Position numbers and translations under genes: made by a program
Shown here: positions 1 to 8,517 of the stretch, piece after piece
Layout of the letters: the number at the start of each line of letters is the position of its first letter
Numbering within the stretch: position 1 is the stretch's first letter
The notes under the pieces: generated by a model
Database searches by the model: none
The model's input: only the letters and a program-made list of their open reading frames with translations
What the model was told of the DNA's origin: nothing
Virus record (IMG/VR): IMGVR_UViG_3300007541_008634
Location: 1 to 33,079 of that record
From: a virus
Reading direction: 5' to 3' (one strand)
Length of the DNA stretch: 33,079 bases

Positions 1-724
1 CTAAAGAATCCACATTTTCTATTGACGCTGCTTGGTCTGAACCGTACATCGTTCTATCCTTAGTTATATGGAATTCTATGCATTTTGCACCAAGTGCTGT
101 GGCAATAACACATGCATCATGACCATTATAATGGTTCGAGAATCCAACCTTTATTCCTGGGTACTTCAGTGTTAATGTAATAATATAGTTTAGATTTAAT
201 TCTTCTGCTTTGGTTGGATATGTACTAGTACATGCAAGAATATATGAAACATTTTTTAATAGTTTCATTGCTCTGTATATTTCTTCTTCTGTTGTCATAC
301 CTGTAGATACAATAACAGGTTTATTGGTTCTATTAATCTTTTCTAAGAACTCCTTATTGGTCAATAAAGCAGAGGCGATCTTATGAAAATCAACATTAAT
401 AGTTTGTTCTATCAGATCAACAGATTTTTCATCCCAACAAGATACACCAAAATCCAAACCAAGAGACTTGGTGTAATCATATAACTCCTTATATTGCTCT
501 GCCGAGAACTCTAATCCTTCTTTTTGTTGTCTATTTGTTGTGCCCCAAGGACTTTCTCTTGGTGTGTCTAATTCTTCTTTAGTGTAAACACTTTCAATAT
601 CTCTCTTTTGAAACTTGACTGCATGGCAGCCTGAAGTTTTTGCCTTCATAATTAATTCTTTTGCTAATTCCATGCTACCGTTATGGTTTATACCAATTTC
701 TGCTATGATGTATGTTTCTGTCAT
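1..724 (-). CDS. neuB: NeuB-family nonulosonic acid synthase (3' part cut by window edge)
   Basis: Sialic-acid-synthase family: condenses phosphoenolpyruvate with a six-carbon N-acetyl-sugar to make a nine-carbon nonulosonic acid (neuraminic, legionaminic or related) in the cytoplasm. My translation from ATG at 724 stays open for 241 codons to the edge. It shows the TIM-barrel landmarks in order: EIGINHNG near residue 9, KFQ near 37, VSTGMTT near the middle, GFSNH, then EFHIT and GSDQA. The family is usually about 340 residues, so roughly 100 residues including any SAF domain lie outside. AAAGGAAAA sits just upstream of the ATG, and the SDR gene ends 21 bases earlier, so it is the distal gene of the sugar operon. 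No NeuC-type epimerase is seen in the window. The exact acid made cannot be read from the sequence. Confidence 0.9.
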   Translation of the reverse strand, partial: MTETYIIAEIGINHNGSMELAKELIMKAKTSGCHAVKFQKRDIESVYTKEELDTPRESPWGTTNRQQKEGLEFSAEQYKELYDYTKSLGLDFGVSCWDEKSVDLIEQTINVDFHKIASALLTNKEFLEKINRTNKPVIVSTGMTTEEEIYRAMKLLKNVSYILACTSTYPTKAEELNLNYIITLTLKYPGIKVGFSNHYNGHDACVIATALGAKCIEFHITKDRTMYGSDQAASIENVDSL

Positions 725-745
725 TTTTTATTTTCCTTTTATAGA

Positions 746-1558
746 TCACCAAATAGTTTTTCCACCATCTATTACTAGATTGTGTCCTGTCATATAGCTA
801 CTAGCATTCGATGCTAGAAAAACTATAGCAGCTTTATATTCGTTTATATTTGCCATTCTTCCCATAGGTATTATGTTTGATAGTTTTTCAACAAATTCTT
901 CTGGATGATCGTTAAATACTCCAGTTGGACTCAAACAATTTACCCTAATACCTCTTGTTGCAAAATAAACAGCCAAATATTTGGTCATACCAACTACTGC
1001 ATATTTAGCAGCGGAATAAGTTATTGGTTTGACTGGCTGTTGTGTTTCTTCTAATCCGGGTTTACGATATATTCTTTGATCTGGGGCAATTACTGATAAA
1101 TCTGATGCTATGTTTATAACAGATCCACCACCAGTATTAAGCATTTTATTACAGACGACTTGAGAGCATATAAAAGTCCCATTTATTATTGCATCTAAAC
1201 CATCTTTCCAGTATTCAACAGACATATTTTCAAATCTTGTCTCATTACTTATTGAACCGTCTTTTTTTACTTTTGGGTCTTTTGCTGCGTTATTAATAAG
1301 AATATCAATTTTATCTATTTTGTTTACCATATTTTCTATAGAAACTTTATCACATACATCTACAACAAAATATGATGCACAATTTTTATTAAATTTTTGG
1401 TTTAATTCTTCGGTTTTTGCTTTAACAGTTTGTTCGTCTATGTCACATAAAATGACATTACCACCAAATTCCACTATTGCTTCAGCGTGTTTTGGTCCCA
1501 GTAAACCACCACCACCAGTAATTAATGCAGTTTTGTTCGACAAATCAAATGGATTCAT
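746..1558 (-). CDS. Short-chain dehydrogenase/reductase (PtmA-like)
   Basis: NAD(P)-dependent SDR of about 270 residues, the usual size. The N-terminal Rossmann nucleotide loop reads TGGGGLLG, followed by CDID (acidic residue for the cofactor ribose), NNAA, and the catalytic YSAAK (YxxxK) with an upstream Ser in the INIASD region. The C-terminus carries the typical VIDGG. An in-frame TTG lies four codons further up; I prefer ATG at 1558, which has GAGAA just upstream. The start overlaps the stop of the isomerase gene by 14 bases, indicating translational coupling. Its place between NeuB and an isomerase resembles flagellin-modification SDRs (PtmA type) in legionaminic acid loci, so a role in making the nonulosonate precursor is inferred. 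Substrate unknown. Confidence 0.88.
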   Translation of the reverse strand: MNPFDLSNKTALITGGGGLLGPKHAEAIVEFGGNVILCDIDEQTVKAKTEELNQKFNKNCASYFVVDVCDKVSIENMVNKIDKIDILINNAAKDPKVKKDGSISNETRFENMSVEYWKDGLDAIINGTFICSQVVCNKMLNTGGGSVINIASDLSVIAPDQRIYRKPGLEETQQPVKPITYSAAKYAVVGMTKYLAVYFATRGIRVNCLSPTGVFNDHPEEFVEKLSNIIPMGRMANINEYKAAIVFLASNASSYMTGHNLVIDGGKTIW

Positions 1559-2312
1559 AATAATTCTCAAATTTATCTTTTATGTTCTGAATGTATTTAT
1601 ACTCATTACCAGGTGATTCTCTAGCAACCTGTAAAGTAAAATCAGATTTATAATTACAGTATTTTAAGGTTCTAAAAATTAATTCAAAATTAGTATCACC
1701 TGTAAATGGTTCTACAGTCTTACCATTTTTTCTATCTTTTATATGAACATTTTTTATCTTATTAACCAAAGTATGAATAAATTCTTCATGTTGATTGTTA
1801 TAACTTGTTATATTACCAGTGTCATAAGTAACATAAAACATTTCATTTGAGTTAACTATATCCAAAGTTTTTATTGGATCTAATTCTGGTTCAAAAAGAA
1901 AAATTAATGATGGATATTCTTCTTTAAATTTATTAATATTTTGAATAAAAAGTTTTCTTCTATAATCATCTTCCATACTACTCTTTTCGAGAAGAGGAAT
2001 TGTTATTGAACTTATATTATTCTCTATAGCATTATCACATACTTCTGTAAGATTTTCCTTTAAGAAGGTTATGTCTTCTATTTCTTCATGAATAATATGA
2101 TCGCAGCATATGGTATTGATTTTATAATCTGCCAGATATTCTTTAAATAATGGATTATCACGATATGATGATTCTGTTACTAACCACTCAATATGAGACA
2201 ACCCCAGTTCATCTATGAACTTAAATTCATCTTTCCATGTATCGAATGGAAATTCTTGTATATGATTTTTAACGGGAGGAGATAATCTTCCCTGAATGAT
2301 ACCTAGTTTCAT
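1545..2312 (-). CDS. Sugar phosphate isomerase/epimerase-like TIM barrel
   Basis: 255 residues starting MKLGIIQGRLSPP, the first strand typical of the xylose-isomerase-like/AP-endonuclease-2 TIM-barrel superfamily. Metal-ligand-type residues occur late in the barrel: FEPE, TYDTGN, and NVHIKDR, where His-x-Lys-Asp is the usual motif. It probably isomerises or epimerises a sugar or sugar-phosphate with a divalent metal. It overlaps the aminotransferase gene by four bases (ATGA type) and the SDR by 14, so it belongs to the nonulosonate operon. The substrate cannot be told from the fold alone. A dehydratase or keto-sugar epimerase role is possible. Confidence 0.8.
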   Translation of the reverse strand: MKLGIIQGRLSPPVKNHIQEFPFDTWKDEFKFIDELGLSHIEWLVTESSYRDNPLFKEYLADYKINTICCDHIIHEEIEDITFLKENLTEVCDNAIENNISSITIPLLEKSSMEDDYRRKLFIQNINKFKEEYPSLIFLFEPELDPIKTLDIVNSNEMFYVTYDTGNITSYNNQHEEFIHTLVNKIKNVHIKDRKNGKTVEPFTGDTNFELIFRTLKYCNYKSDFTLQVARESPGNEYKYIQNIKDKFENYYESI

Positions 2313-3280
2313 TTGAAATTATAAGGAGTGGGTGCTTTTGTATCCAAAACAAATTCGTTATTGAAATTAACTATTTGTTGACGAATATCTACACCAACAT
2401 TCTTACTCCATTGGTTTAAAAGTTTTTGCGTTATATTACCCATAGGTTTATCACCCAATTTTACAGAATTTATAGATGAAACTGGTAATAAGCAAAATGG
2501 TGTTGCTGTCATAAACGATTCATCTGCTGTATATGCGTCATAAAGAGTTAAGTTCTTTTCTACACATTTTATACCTAATTGTGAACACAAATCAAAAATA
2601 TAATCTCTAGAAATGCCTCTTAATATATTTCTACCTTCTGGACTATAAACAATACCATCCTTCACAAAGAAAACATTATCTCCACTGCCCTCTGCTATAA
2701 ACCCGTCTTGATCTAAAAGTAATGCCCAGTTATTCTCACCTTTAAACTGTGATGCTTCTATATTAGCCATCTGATAATGGATTCTGCTTCTATTTTTTAT
2801 CTTAGCATCTAAAAATTGTTCGGGAATAGCGCGTTGAGAAGTAACAACAGCATTTATACCGACATCAAATAATTTACCCATACCACTAACCGTCCATTTT
2901 AATGGAAAGTCTGCTACTATTACAGTTGGTTGGACTTTATCAAACAAATGTGAATAGATGCCAAGCGGTCCTCTACTAACATTTATCATAAGTCGATGTT
3001 CATCTGTATCTTTAAATAGATGATCATTCACTTCTACAGTTTTATTACAAATATCGATCAATTCTTCTTGAGTATATTGAATTGGTATTCTTAATATCTT
3101 TAAACCATTAAAAAGTCTTGTTATATGTTCTTTTAATTTAAATTGCTTCTTGTTAAAAGATCTTGTCATTTCAAAAACCATATCACCAAACATCAAAGCA
3201 GAATCATATATTGAAATTTTAGCATCAATTTCATCTATAAATTCACCATTAAAAAATACTTTTCTGCCGGACTTATTCAT
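2309..3280 (-). CDS. Class IV (BCAT/D-amino-acid-type) PLP aminotransferase
   Basis: Fold-type IV PLP enzyme of about 323 residues, as for branched-chain or D-amino-acid aminotransferases and aminodeoxychorismate lyase. It begins VFFNGEFIDEIDAKIS then DSALMFGD, both standard for the family. The candidate Schiff-base lysine lies in AKIKNRSRIHYQ; EGSGDNVFFV and the ILRGISRD phosphate-binding segment follow. I chose the ATG at 3280 because GGAG lies seven bases upstream; an earlier in-frame ATG at 3292 lacks a clear site. The start overlaps the NeuA-like gene by eight bases. It is unusual to find this fold, rather than a DegT/AHBA-type (fold I) aminotransferase, inside a nonulosonate block. It may supply an amino group to the sugar or act on an amino-acid substituent. 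Confidence 0.85.
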   Translation of the reverse strand: MNKSGRKVFFNGEFIDEIDAKISIYDSALMFGDMVFEMTRSFNKKQFKLKEHITRLFNGLKILRIPIQYTQEELIDICNKTVEVNDHLFKDTDEHRLMINVSRGPLGIYSHLFDKVQPTVIVADFPLKWTVSGMGKLFDVGINAVVTSQRAIPEQFLDAKIKNRSRIHYQMANIEASQFKGENNWALLLDQDGFIAEGSGDNVFFVKDGIVYSPEGRNILRGISRDYIFDLCSQLGIKCVEKNLTLYDAYTADESFMTATPFCLLPVSSINSVKLGDKPMGNITQKLLNQWSKNVGVDIRQQIVNFNNEFVLDTKAPTPYNFK

Positions 3281-3959
3281 GGCATTCTCCATATAATTTA
3301 TTTTTATACAATAACTTACACAATTCTAAATCTTCGTAACTATCTATCTCAAACATTTTCCAACTTTCCATTAAAGATAAACCAATTCTACCACCTAAAC
3401 GATTATTATTATTGATTAATATGTTCTTTCTAAAAACATAAATTGAACCATTTTCCACGAACTGTGGATTACTATCTTGTCTGCGGACTCGTTTTTTATA
3501 ATCGTAATTTACACTATTCAGTATTCCATTTTTGTTTTCCCATATAAGGAAATCTTCCAGTTTACATGCCGAGAATACGGAATCATAATCGTTCGTCAAT
3601 AATGTTTCTATTGCATTATCAATATCTTGAGTTGTCCTTAATGGAGAAGTTACTTGCATAAAAATTACTGTTTCAAACAAGTCATCACTACCAACAACAC
3701 CAAGGGCATGTTTTAATGCATCTTCTGATAAAGAAGTATCGTCAGAAATCGAATCTGGTCGTTTAATAGACAAAGCACCATATGATTCTGATACTTTTAA
3801 TATCTCATCACTGTCAGAGGAAACATATACATTTGTTATGTATTTTGATTTTAAAGCTTGAAGTATTGAATATGAAATTAAAGGTTGACCATTAAAGTCA
3901 ATTATATTCTTTTTTGGTATGCCTTTACTTCCACCTCTTGCTAATAATATACATTTCAT
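3273..3959 (-). CDS. neuA: CMP-nonulosonic acid synthetase (acylneuraminate cytidylyltransferase)
   Basis: Activates a nonulosonic acid with CTP to the CMP-sugar donor used by glycosyltransferases. The 228 residues match the usual single-domain length. The N-terminal CTP loop is LLARGGSKGIPKKN, then SSDSDEIL, RPDSISDDTS, and QVTSPLR, all characteristic of the family. A further conserved stretch reads FVENGSIYVF. An ATG start at 3959 lies 12 bases after the stop of the upstream glycosyltransferase. Together with NeuB it commits this phage to a CMP-activated nine-carbon sugar. Whether the acid is neuraminic, legionaminic or another is not decidable by eye. Confidence 0.92.
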   Translation of the reverse strand: MKCILLARGGSKGIPKKNIIDFNGQPLISYSILQALKSKYITNVYVSSDSDEILKVSESYGALSIKRPDSISDDTSLSEDALKHALGVVGSDDLFETVIFMQVTSPLRTTQDIDNAIETLLTNDYDSVFSACKLEDFLIWENKNGILNSVNYDYKKRVRRQDSNPQFVENGSIYVFRKNILINNNNRLGGRIGLSLMESWKMFEIDSYEDLELCKLLYKNKLYGECHE

Positions 3960-3971
3960 TAATTCAATCTC

Positions 3972-4817
3972 TTATAAAAACCTATCAGTTGCTGTAATTA
4001 ATTGTTCTAAAGTGTTATCTTCTTTTTTGTATCTTTTGAATAAAATTTCTGTTATATTTTTATTCAACCAGTTTACTATTTCTGGTTTATTCTGTCCACT
4101 GACGACATTTGATAGAACCATATTCTTTCTTAATCCACCAGCCATTGGCCAGATGCCACTATCGGTTGATATGAAAACTTTACAAGAATCTAATAGATAT
4201 AGATCATCCAACATTGTTTTATCTTTTATTCTGGTGAAATCTATTATATGTTTATGACTTGGCATTTCTGTCTGTTTAGGATCACCTATTCTAACAACAG
4301 TAATACCTTTATTGGCATAATGCAATGCCAACTTAAAGAATGTGTCCTTATTGACATTTCTCTCTGGTTCACAATTATCACCATCCACTCTTTTCCAGTA
4401 TGTTTTACCTTCTCTAAACTGCATCAATATAAACGGTGAAGGTATTTCATATTTTTTATTATAATCTTCATGTGGAAATCTAAGATAATATTGAACATCC
4501 TTTAGATTAGCCCAAACTGAAGGGTAGTTTCTACATACAGAACCAAAATAAACATCTGGCATTATTATATCATGTAAATCTGTATACCCGTTAAATTTTA
4601 CATTTAGATGATCCAGATCATATTTTTCCTTATCGAAGAAAAATATATCATTCTCTTTTACATGGGGAATACACATGGCAAAATATTTTTGAAATAAAGA
4701 CTCAACATAAATTTTTGGTTGTGTGTCATTATTCTTCTGTATAAAATTAGAAAGATTCACACATTGCTCTGCAGAATTACCCAGAGCATCTTCATGTCTC
4801 CATATACCATATTTCAT
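3972..4817 (-). CDS. Probable glycosyltransferase, GT-B-like (TIGR04372-like)
   Basis: 281 residues. The C-terminal half carries VVRIGDPKQT, HIIDFTRIKD, then DDLYLLDSCKVFISTDSG. This layout resembles the nucleotide-sugar-binding half of GT-B enzymes annotated as TIGR04372-type or GT9-like glycosyltransferases, where a D-x-G near the end of a strand contacts the donor. No signal peptide or membrane segment is seen, so it is cytoplasmic. It overlaps the next gene by four bases. Its position directly before the CMP-sugar synthetase makes it a candidate transferase for the nonulosonate, but this is inference and no CMP-specific motif is visible. Confidence 0.6.
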   Translation of the reverse strand: MKYGIWRHEDALGNSAEQCVNLSNFIQKNNDTQPKIYVESLFQKYFAMCIPHVKENDIFFFDKEKYDLDHLNVKFNGYTDLHDIIMPDVYFGSVCRNYPSVWANLKDVQYYLRFPHEDYNKKYEIPSPFILMQFREGKTYWKRVDGDNCEPERNVNKDTFFKLALHYANKGITVVRIGDPKQTEMPSHKHIIDFTRIKDKTMLDDLYLLDSCKVFISTDSGIWPMAGGLRKNMVLSNVVSGQNKPEIVNWLNKNITEILFKRYKKEDNTLEQLITATDRFL

Positions 4818-5170
4818 TTCTTTTCATCTCCCCAATTCGAATATTTTTTAGTGTTTATTGGATTGTAATTTACTTTACCTTTAATTAAATTAATAAACAT
4901 TTTATCAATGCTCTCTACAAGCATTGGTCTTTTTTCTTTAAATAACGATTCTGATTTTTTCCGATACTTTACTAATTCTTCATCGGTTTTACAATTAGCC
5001 ATTGCGTCTTCAAGATACCAGTATCTTATATGAACGATTATAAGTTTATCAATTAATTCAGAAAAAGTATCAGAATATATTGAATCATATTCTGGAAATT
5101 TATTTTCTTGTAAAATTTTATTTACTCTGGTTTTGATATATTCGTCAAATGATTCACCTAAACTTTTCAT
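4814..5170 (-). CDS. Small helical protein of unknown function (DUF4254-like)
   Basis: 118 residues, largely helical and charged. The segment LIDKLIIVHIRYWYLEDAM recalls the LxDKL...H...W.LED pattern found in DUF4254 proteins encoded in bacterial sugar loci; this is a by-eye resemblance only. It overlaps both neighbours by four bases (ATG/stop), so it is translated with the glycosyltransferases around it. No catalytic motif seen. A regulatory or scaffolding role in the sugar pathway is conceivable but not supported directly. Confidence 0.6.
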   Translation of the reverse strand: MKSLGESFDEYIKTRVNKILQENKFPEYDSIYSDTFSELIDKLIIVHIRYWYLEDAMANCKTDEELVKYRKKSESLFKEKRPMLVESIDKMFINLIKGKVNYNPINTKKYSNWGDEKK

Positions 5171-5925
5171 GATAACTCCGGGAAAGTTTTCATAACATTT
5201 GTAAGAGGAGAAGTTTCTGATAAGTTTATAACTTCTACATTAATATTCTTAGCACTATCACTTAAAACTTTAAAATCCATCAATATTTCATCTTTCCAAT
5301 GAGAAAATGAATCTGGGTTTTTAGTTATATCATCAAAATACCCTGCTTTATAATTCAAATCCACTCCACTTATATAAATTTTCTTACAACCACTCAATAT
5401 AGCAAATCCAACCATATGAAGAGCGACTGTATGACCAGCACCATATGATTTACTATAATTTGTATATTTTTGTACATATGATTGTATCAGGGGAACTTCT
5501 TCTTCTGATACTAAAGATGATGCTCTATTATAACAAAAATATTTTATATTTAATAGTTTTTCCAAGTTGATGCTCTGATCAACTCCGATTGCAAATGCTA
5601 ATATACCATTACATTCACCGAGTCTATTGAATTTATCATAATAATTTTCAACTCTTTGAATACTATTTGCCATTATCCAAAAATCTGGTTGTATTTCCTT
5701 AATCATATCAATACCGATGTTTGCAAATAATTCATCTGCTGTGCCACAAACAAAAACACAATATTTATCCTTTTGAACTGCTAATTGCTTTATTTTGCTC
5801 AAAAATCTTTTTGTTGATGGACCATTTGCAATAACTATTGCTGTTTTACTTTTGTGACTGTCTATAATATCATCTATAGATAGAGGTACTTTTAATTCCG
5901 CATATTTTGTTTTTACTGTGTACAT
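5167..5925 (-). CDS. DUF115/MptE-like protein, putative sugar transferase
   Basis: 252 residues. The N-terminal IVIANGPSTKRF is the glycine-rich loop of the DUF115 (MptE-like, Maf-like) family, followed by FVCGTADELF, PDFWIMAN, then SYGAGHTVALHM and KIYISGVDLNY. Members include flagellin-modifying Maf proteins that attach nonulosonic acids, and 6-hydroxymethylpterin pyrophosphokinases. In this locus a glycan-transfer role is more likely. It overlaps genes on both sides by one to four bases. A second, more distant member lies at 12677-13630. It could be the enzyme that puts the nonulosonate on protein; this is inference. Confidence 0.7.
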   Translation of the reverse strand: MYTVKTKYAELKVPLSIDDIIDSHKSKTAIVIANGPSTKRFLSKIKQLAVQKDKYCVFVCGTADELFANIGIDMIKEIQPDFWIMANSIQRVENYYDKFNRLGECNGILAFAIGVDQSINLEKLLNIKYFCYNRASSLVSEEEVPLIQSYVQKYTNYSKSYGAGHTVALHMVGFAILSGCKKIYISGVDLNYKAGYFDDITKNPDSFSHWKDEILMDFKVLSDSAKNINVEVINLSETSPLTNVMKTFPELS

Positions 5926-6728
5926 TATTTTAATCCGTTTGTGATTGCTTTATCTAAAGAATTTGAAACACCATTATTCATTTCATTTGCTATATTAAAA
6001 TTTTTGATAACAGATTCTATTTTTGAATTGTATAGTGATTCGTTTAAATTATTTATATTAACATTTCCATTCAATATATCGTTTAACCAAATTATACCAT
6101 TAGAATCAAAAACATTTGATATTGATCTACTACCATAAAAAATTGGTATTGTTCCAGATAAAAAGCAATCTAAAAGTTTTTCTGTATAATATAAATTAGT
6201 AACATGATTTTCCATACAAAATGAAAATCTATAATCTGCAAGACCTTCTATTTTTTTAGTTATTTCTTTTCTACCCCTACCAAATACATCACAAAACTTC
6301 CCAAATTTATTGACCATTTCGTGTCTAAATGCATGTTCTTCACACATATTTTTATTTGATGCAATAAATGAAATATTTTTAGTTTTATTGTAAACTTGTC
6401 TTTCTTCACCATTTACCCAAGCACCGAATGGAGGTGAAATATGTATAAAATTTTTAGTATTTGAAAAAAAATCTCTATCATAAGATAGGATATATTTTAA
6501 TCTATTACTATTATTTAATGCATAGTGATAATGTTTTGAGTGTATGGATTTTGGTTCAACTAAAAACAAACTACAGTTATCTGGAACATTTGTACTATCA
6601 AAATATATTACATTATCGGATGGACTATTATCTAAAATATTTTCCCATGTATTATTTAAAGACTTAAAATATTTTAAATCTGTATTCTGATAAGCACTCC
6701 AATACAGTTTTAATTTTTGTAAACTCAT
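5925..6728 (-). CDS. GT10-like (alpha-1,3-fucosyltransferase type) glycosyltransferase
   Basis: 267 residues. The C-terminal half has the GT10 signature: DVFGRG, LADYRFSFCMENH, then YTEKLLDCFLSGTIPIFYG. This matches the family pattern of Tyr-x-Phe-x-x-x-x-Glu-Asn followed by TEK and GxxP(I/V)xxG, which binds GDP-fucose in known members. The N-terminal acceptor half is poorly conserved. No membrane segment. It overlaps its upstream neighbour by four bases. Donor specificity beyond GDP-sugar is not shown, and no GDP-fucose synthesis genes are in the window, so a host donor or genes elsewhere would be needed. Confidence 0.8.
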   Translation of the reverse strand: MSLQKLKLYWSAYQNTDLKYFKSLNNTWENILDNSPSDNVIYFDSTNVPDNCSLFLVEPKSIHSKHYHYALNNSNRLKYILSYDRDFFSNTKNFIHISPPFGAWVNGEERQVYNKTKNISFIASNKNMCEEHAFRHEMVNKFGKFCDVFGRGRKEITKKIEGLADYRFSFCMENHVTNLYYTEKLLDCFLSGTIPIFYGSRSISNVFDSNGIIWLNDILNGNVNINNLNESLYNSKIESVIKNFNIANEMNNGVSNSLDKAITNGLK

Positions 6729-7660
6729 GATTTAAGATCCTCTATAGTTTTTGTTAGGATATCATAATCATAATTACCATTGCACCATCTCTTACCACCA
6801 TGATCATTTGATTCTGAATATTTTGTTTGGAATGTGCAACCAGTATCCATGTTTAAAAATATTTTAGCATATAACGACCAACGACCTAAAGCCCATTCTG
6901 CATAAGATTTTGGTGGATTCGATTTGTTATAAAATATAGAACAACCAGAACCAACCCCACCAAAATGAACTATTCTAGAACCACAATCAAAATTTAAATT
7001 TGAAGCATAACCATTTTCTTTGCTGCCCAAATTATCCATACCACCATATTCTGTTGTTTTTAAGAATTTTATTTTTGCACCATTTGATAATGCAGAAAAA
7101 ACCACAGGATCAAAAAAATCTAATGTTCTATGCTTTAATGGATTTGCCCATCCACCACACATTCTTACAAAATATTCAAAATCATAACTTGGTATTTTTG
7201 TTCTGTTTATACCGAATGCATATGTTGAAATTGTATCGTGATAATTATCCAATCCCCTAACACCACTCAAATTGTGTTTATATGCTCTTGGACTACCAAC
7301 TATATCATAACCGTTATTGAGTTCATTACTTATAGTAGAAACACAATCTGATTTAAATATCACATCAGAATCAAAATGTATTACATGATCACTATTTGAC
7401 CATTTTAATAGTGCATTTGCAAAACATAAAGCAGTTCCTGCATGTCCATTTTTCCATGAATCAGAAAATTCTTTTTGATTTGATACATTTATTATTTTTA
7501 CATTTTTATGATTTACTATATCACCAGCGTATTTCAAATCATCATCGGTACAAACTATGTGTATAATTTTATCATGATATTTTAAATAACTTTCCAAAAA
7601 CGGTTTCAATAGCGAGCCACAATTAAAAAATTCACTAAAGATAAATGGTTCAATATTCAT
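6725..7660 (-). CDS. GT-A-fold glycosyltransferase
   Basis: 311 residues. The D-x-D-type motif HFDSDVIF lies at about residue 96, after a Rossmann-like N-terminus (IIHIVCTDDD). A conserved-looking downstream block includes YAFGINRT and MCGGWANPL, and late HFGGVGSGCS could supply the divalent-metal histidine. These features indicate a nucleotide-sugar-dependent GT-A enzyme using a metal ion, but no numbered family is clear. It overlaps the GT10 gene by four bases and starts four bases after the stop of the gene at 7665-8516. Cytoplasmic. Confidence 0.7.
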   Translation of the reverse strand: MNIEPFIFSEFFNCGSLLKPFLESYLKYHDKIIHIVCTDDDLKYAGDIVNHKNVKIINVSNQKEFSDSWKNGHAGTALCFANALLKWSNSDHVIHFDSDVIFKSDCVSTISNELNNGYDIVGSPRAYKHNLSGVRGLDNYHDTISTYAFGINRTKIPSYDFEYFVRMCGGWANPLKHRTLDFFDPVVFSALSNGAKIKFLKTTEYGGMDNLGSKENGYASNLNFDCGSRIVHFGGVGSGCSIFYNKSNPPKSYAEWALGRWSLYAKIFLNMDTGCTFQTKYSESNDHGGKRWCNGNYDYDILTKTIEDLKS

Positions 7661-7664
7661 TTTT

Positions 7665-8516
7665 TTATCCTAAAATAGTTTTAAGTATTTGTTTATTGCC
7701 TTCTGTTATATTGTTTTTATAATTTTTTATAAAAATAGTTTTATATGGTAAGTATTTTTGTCTAGCAGTTATCATGCTTTCACTATTATACCCCATATTA
7801 ATATCATCGACCCAACCACCGGGTCCAAGAATAATAACATTCGAATTGGTCATTAAATGTGTGGATATACTACCTGCATTTCCAATACTAATAACATAAT
7901 CACATAAAGAAAATAAAGAGCAATTTATATTATATGACTCTATTAATTCTCCTGGTTCCCAGTAATATTCTGGATCAAATAAAAAGTTTGGTTTATCAAA
8001 TGTACAATTTATGACAAAAATTTTATTTTGTATCAAAATTTTTATCAAGTCTTCTAAATTATTATTATATCCTGGTAATTTTTTTAAATTTCTACCATTG
8101 ATACAAACTATAGGTTTATTCCTATTTAATATTTTTTTTGTTTCATCAATATTTTTTTGCGGTGATTCAAATAGATGTTTTTTATTTTCAATCATATATT
8201 TTGTATAAGAAGAAAATAAAAATTTATATAAATGTCTATCAGGGTGTATTTCATCTATACATCTTCTATTGGTTATTATATCTTCTTCACTAACCAAATT
8301 TAATATTTTATTTTTAATAATAGCATCCCTACCTGTACATGATAGTTTGTGTATTTCTTTTGGTCTTTCTACTATAATTTTATTTTTAATTAGAGGGTAT
8401 AAACACTCATACCCCTCAAAAATAACGACATGAGGTTCTTCTTTAAAATGATTATAATAAAAATTAACACTAGGATATGAATTAAATTCGTCCCAGTTTG
8501 ATTCTAAAATTTTCAT
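7665..8516 (-). CDS. Putative GT-B-like glycosyltransferase
   Basis: 283 residues. The C-terminal half reads PIVCINGRNLKKL, then CSLFSLCDYVISIGNAGSI and VIILGPGGWV, which resembles the donor half of GT9/GT-B type enzymes where a strand-end glycine-serine contacts the nucleotide-sugar. The N-terminal half (HVVIFEGYECLY) is the matching Rossmann half. The match is to fold layout, not a specific family. It sits one base after the stop of the galactosyltransferase-like gene. High AT content, like the rest of the island. Confidence 0.55.
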   Translation of the reverse strand: MKILESNWDEFNSYPSVNFYYNHFKEEPHVVIFEGYECLYPLIKNKIIVERPKEIHKLSCTGRDAIIKNKILNLVSEEDIITNRRCIDEIHPDRHLYKFLFSSYTKYMIENKKHLFESPQKNIDETKKILNRNKPIVCINGRNLKKLPGYNNNLEDLIKILIQNKIFVINCTFDKPNFLFDPEYYWEPGELIESYNINCSLFSLCDYVISIGNAGSISTHLMTNSNVIILGPGGWVDDINMGYNSESMITARQKYLPYKTIFIKNYKNNITEGNKQILKTILG

Positions 8517-8517
8517 T

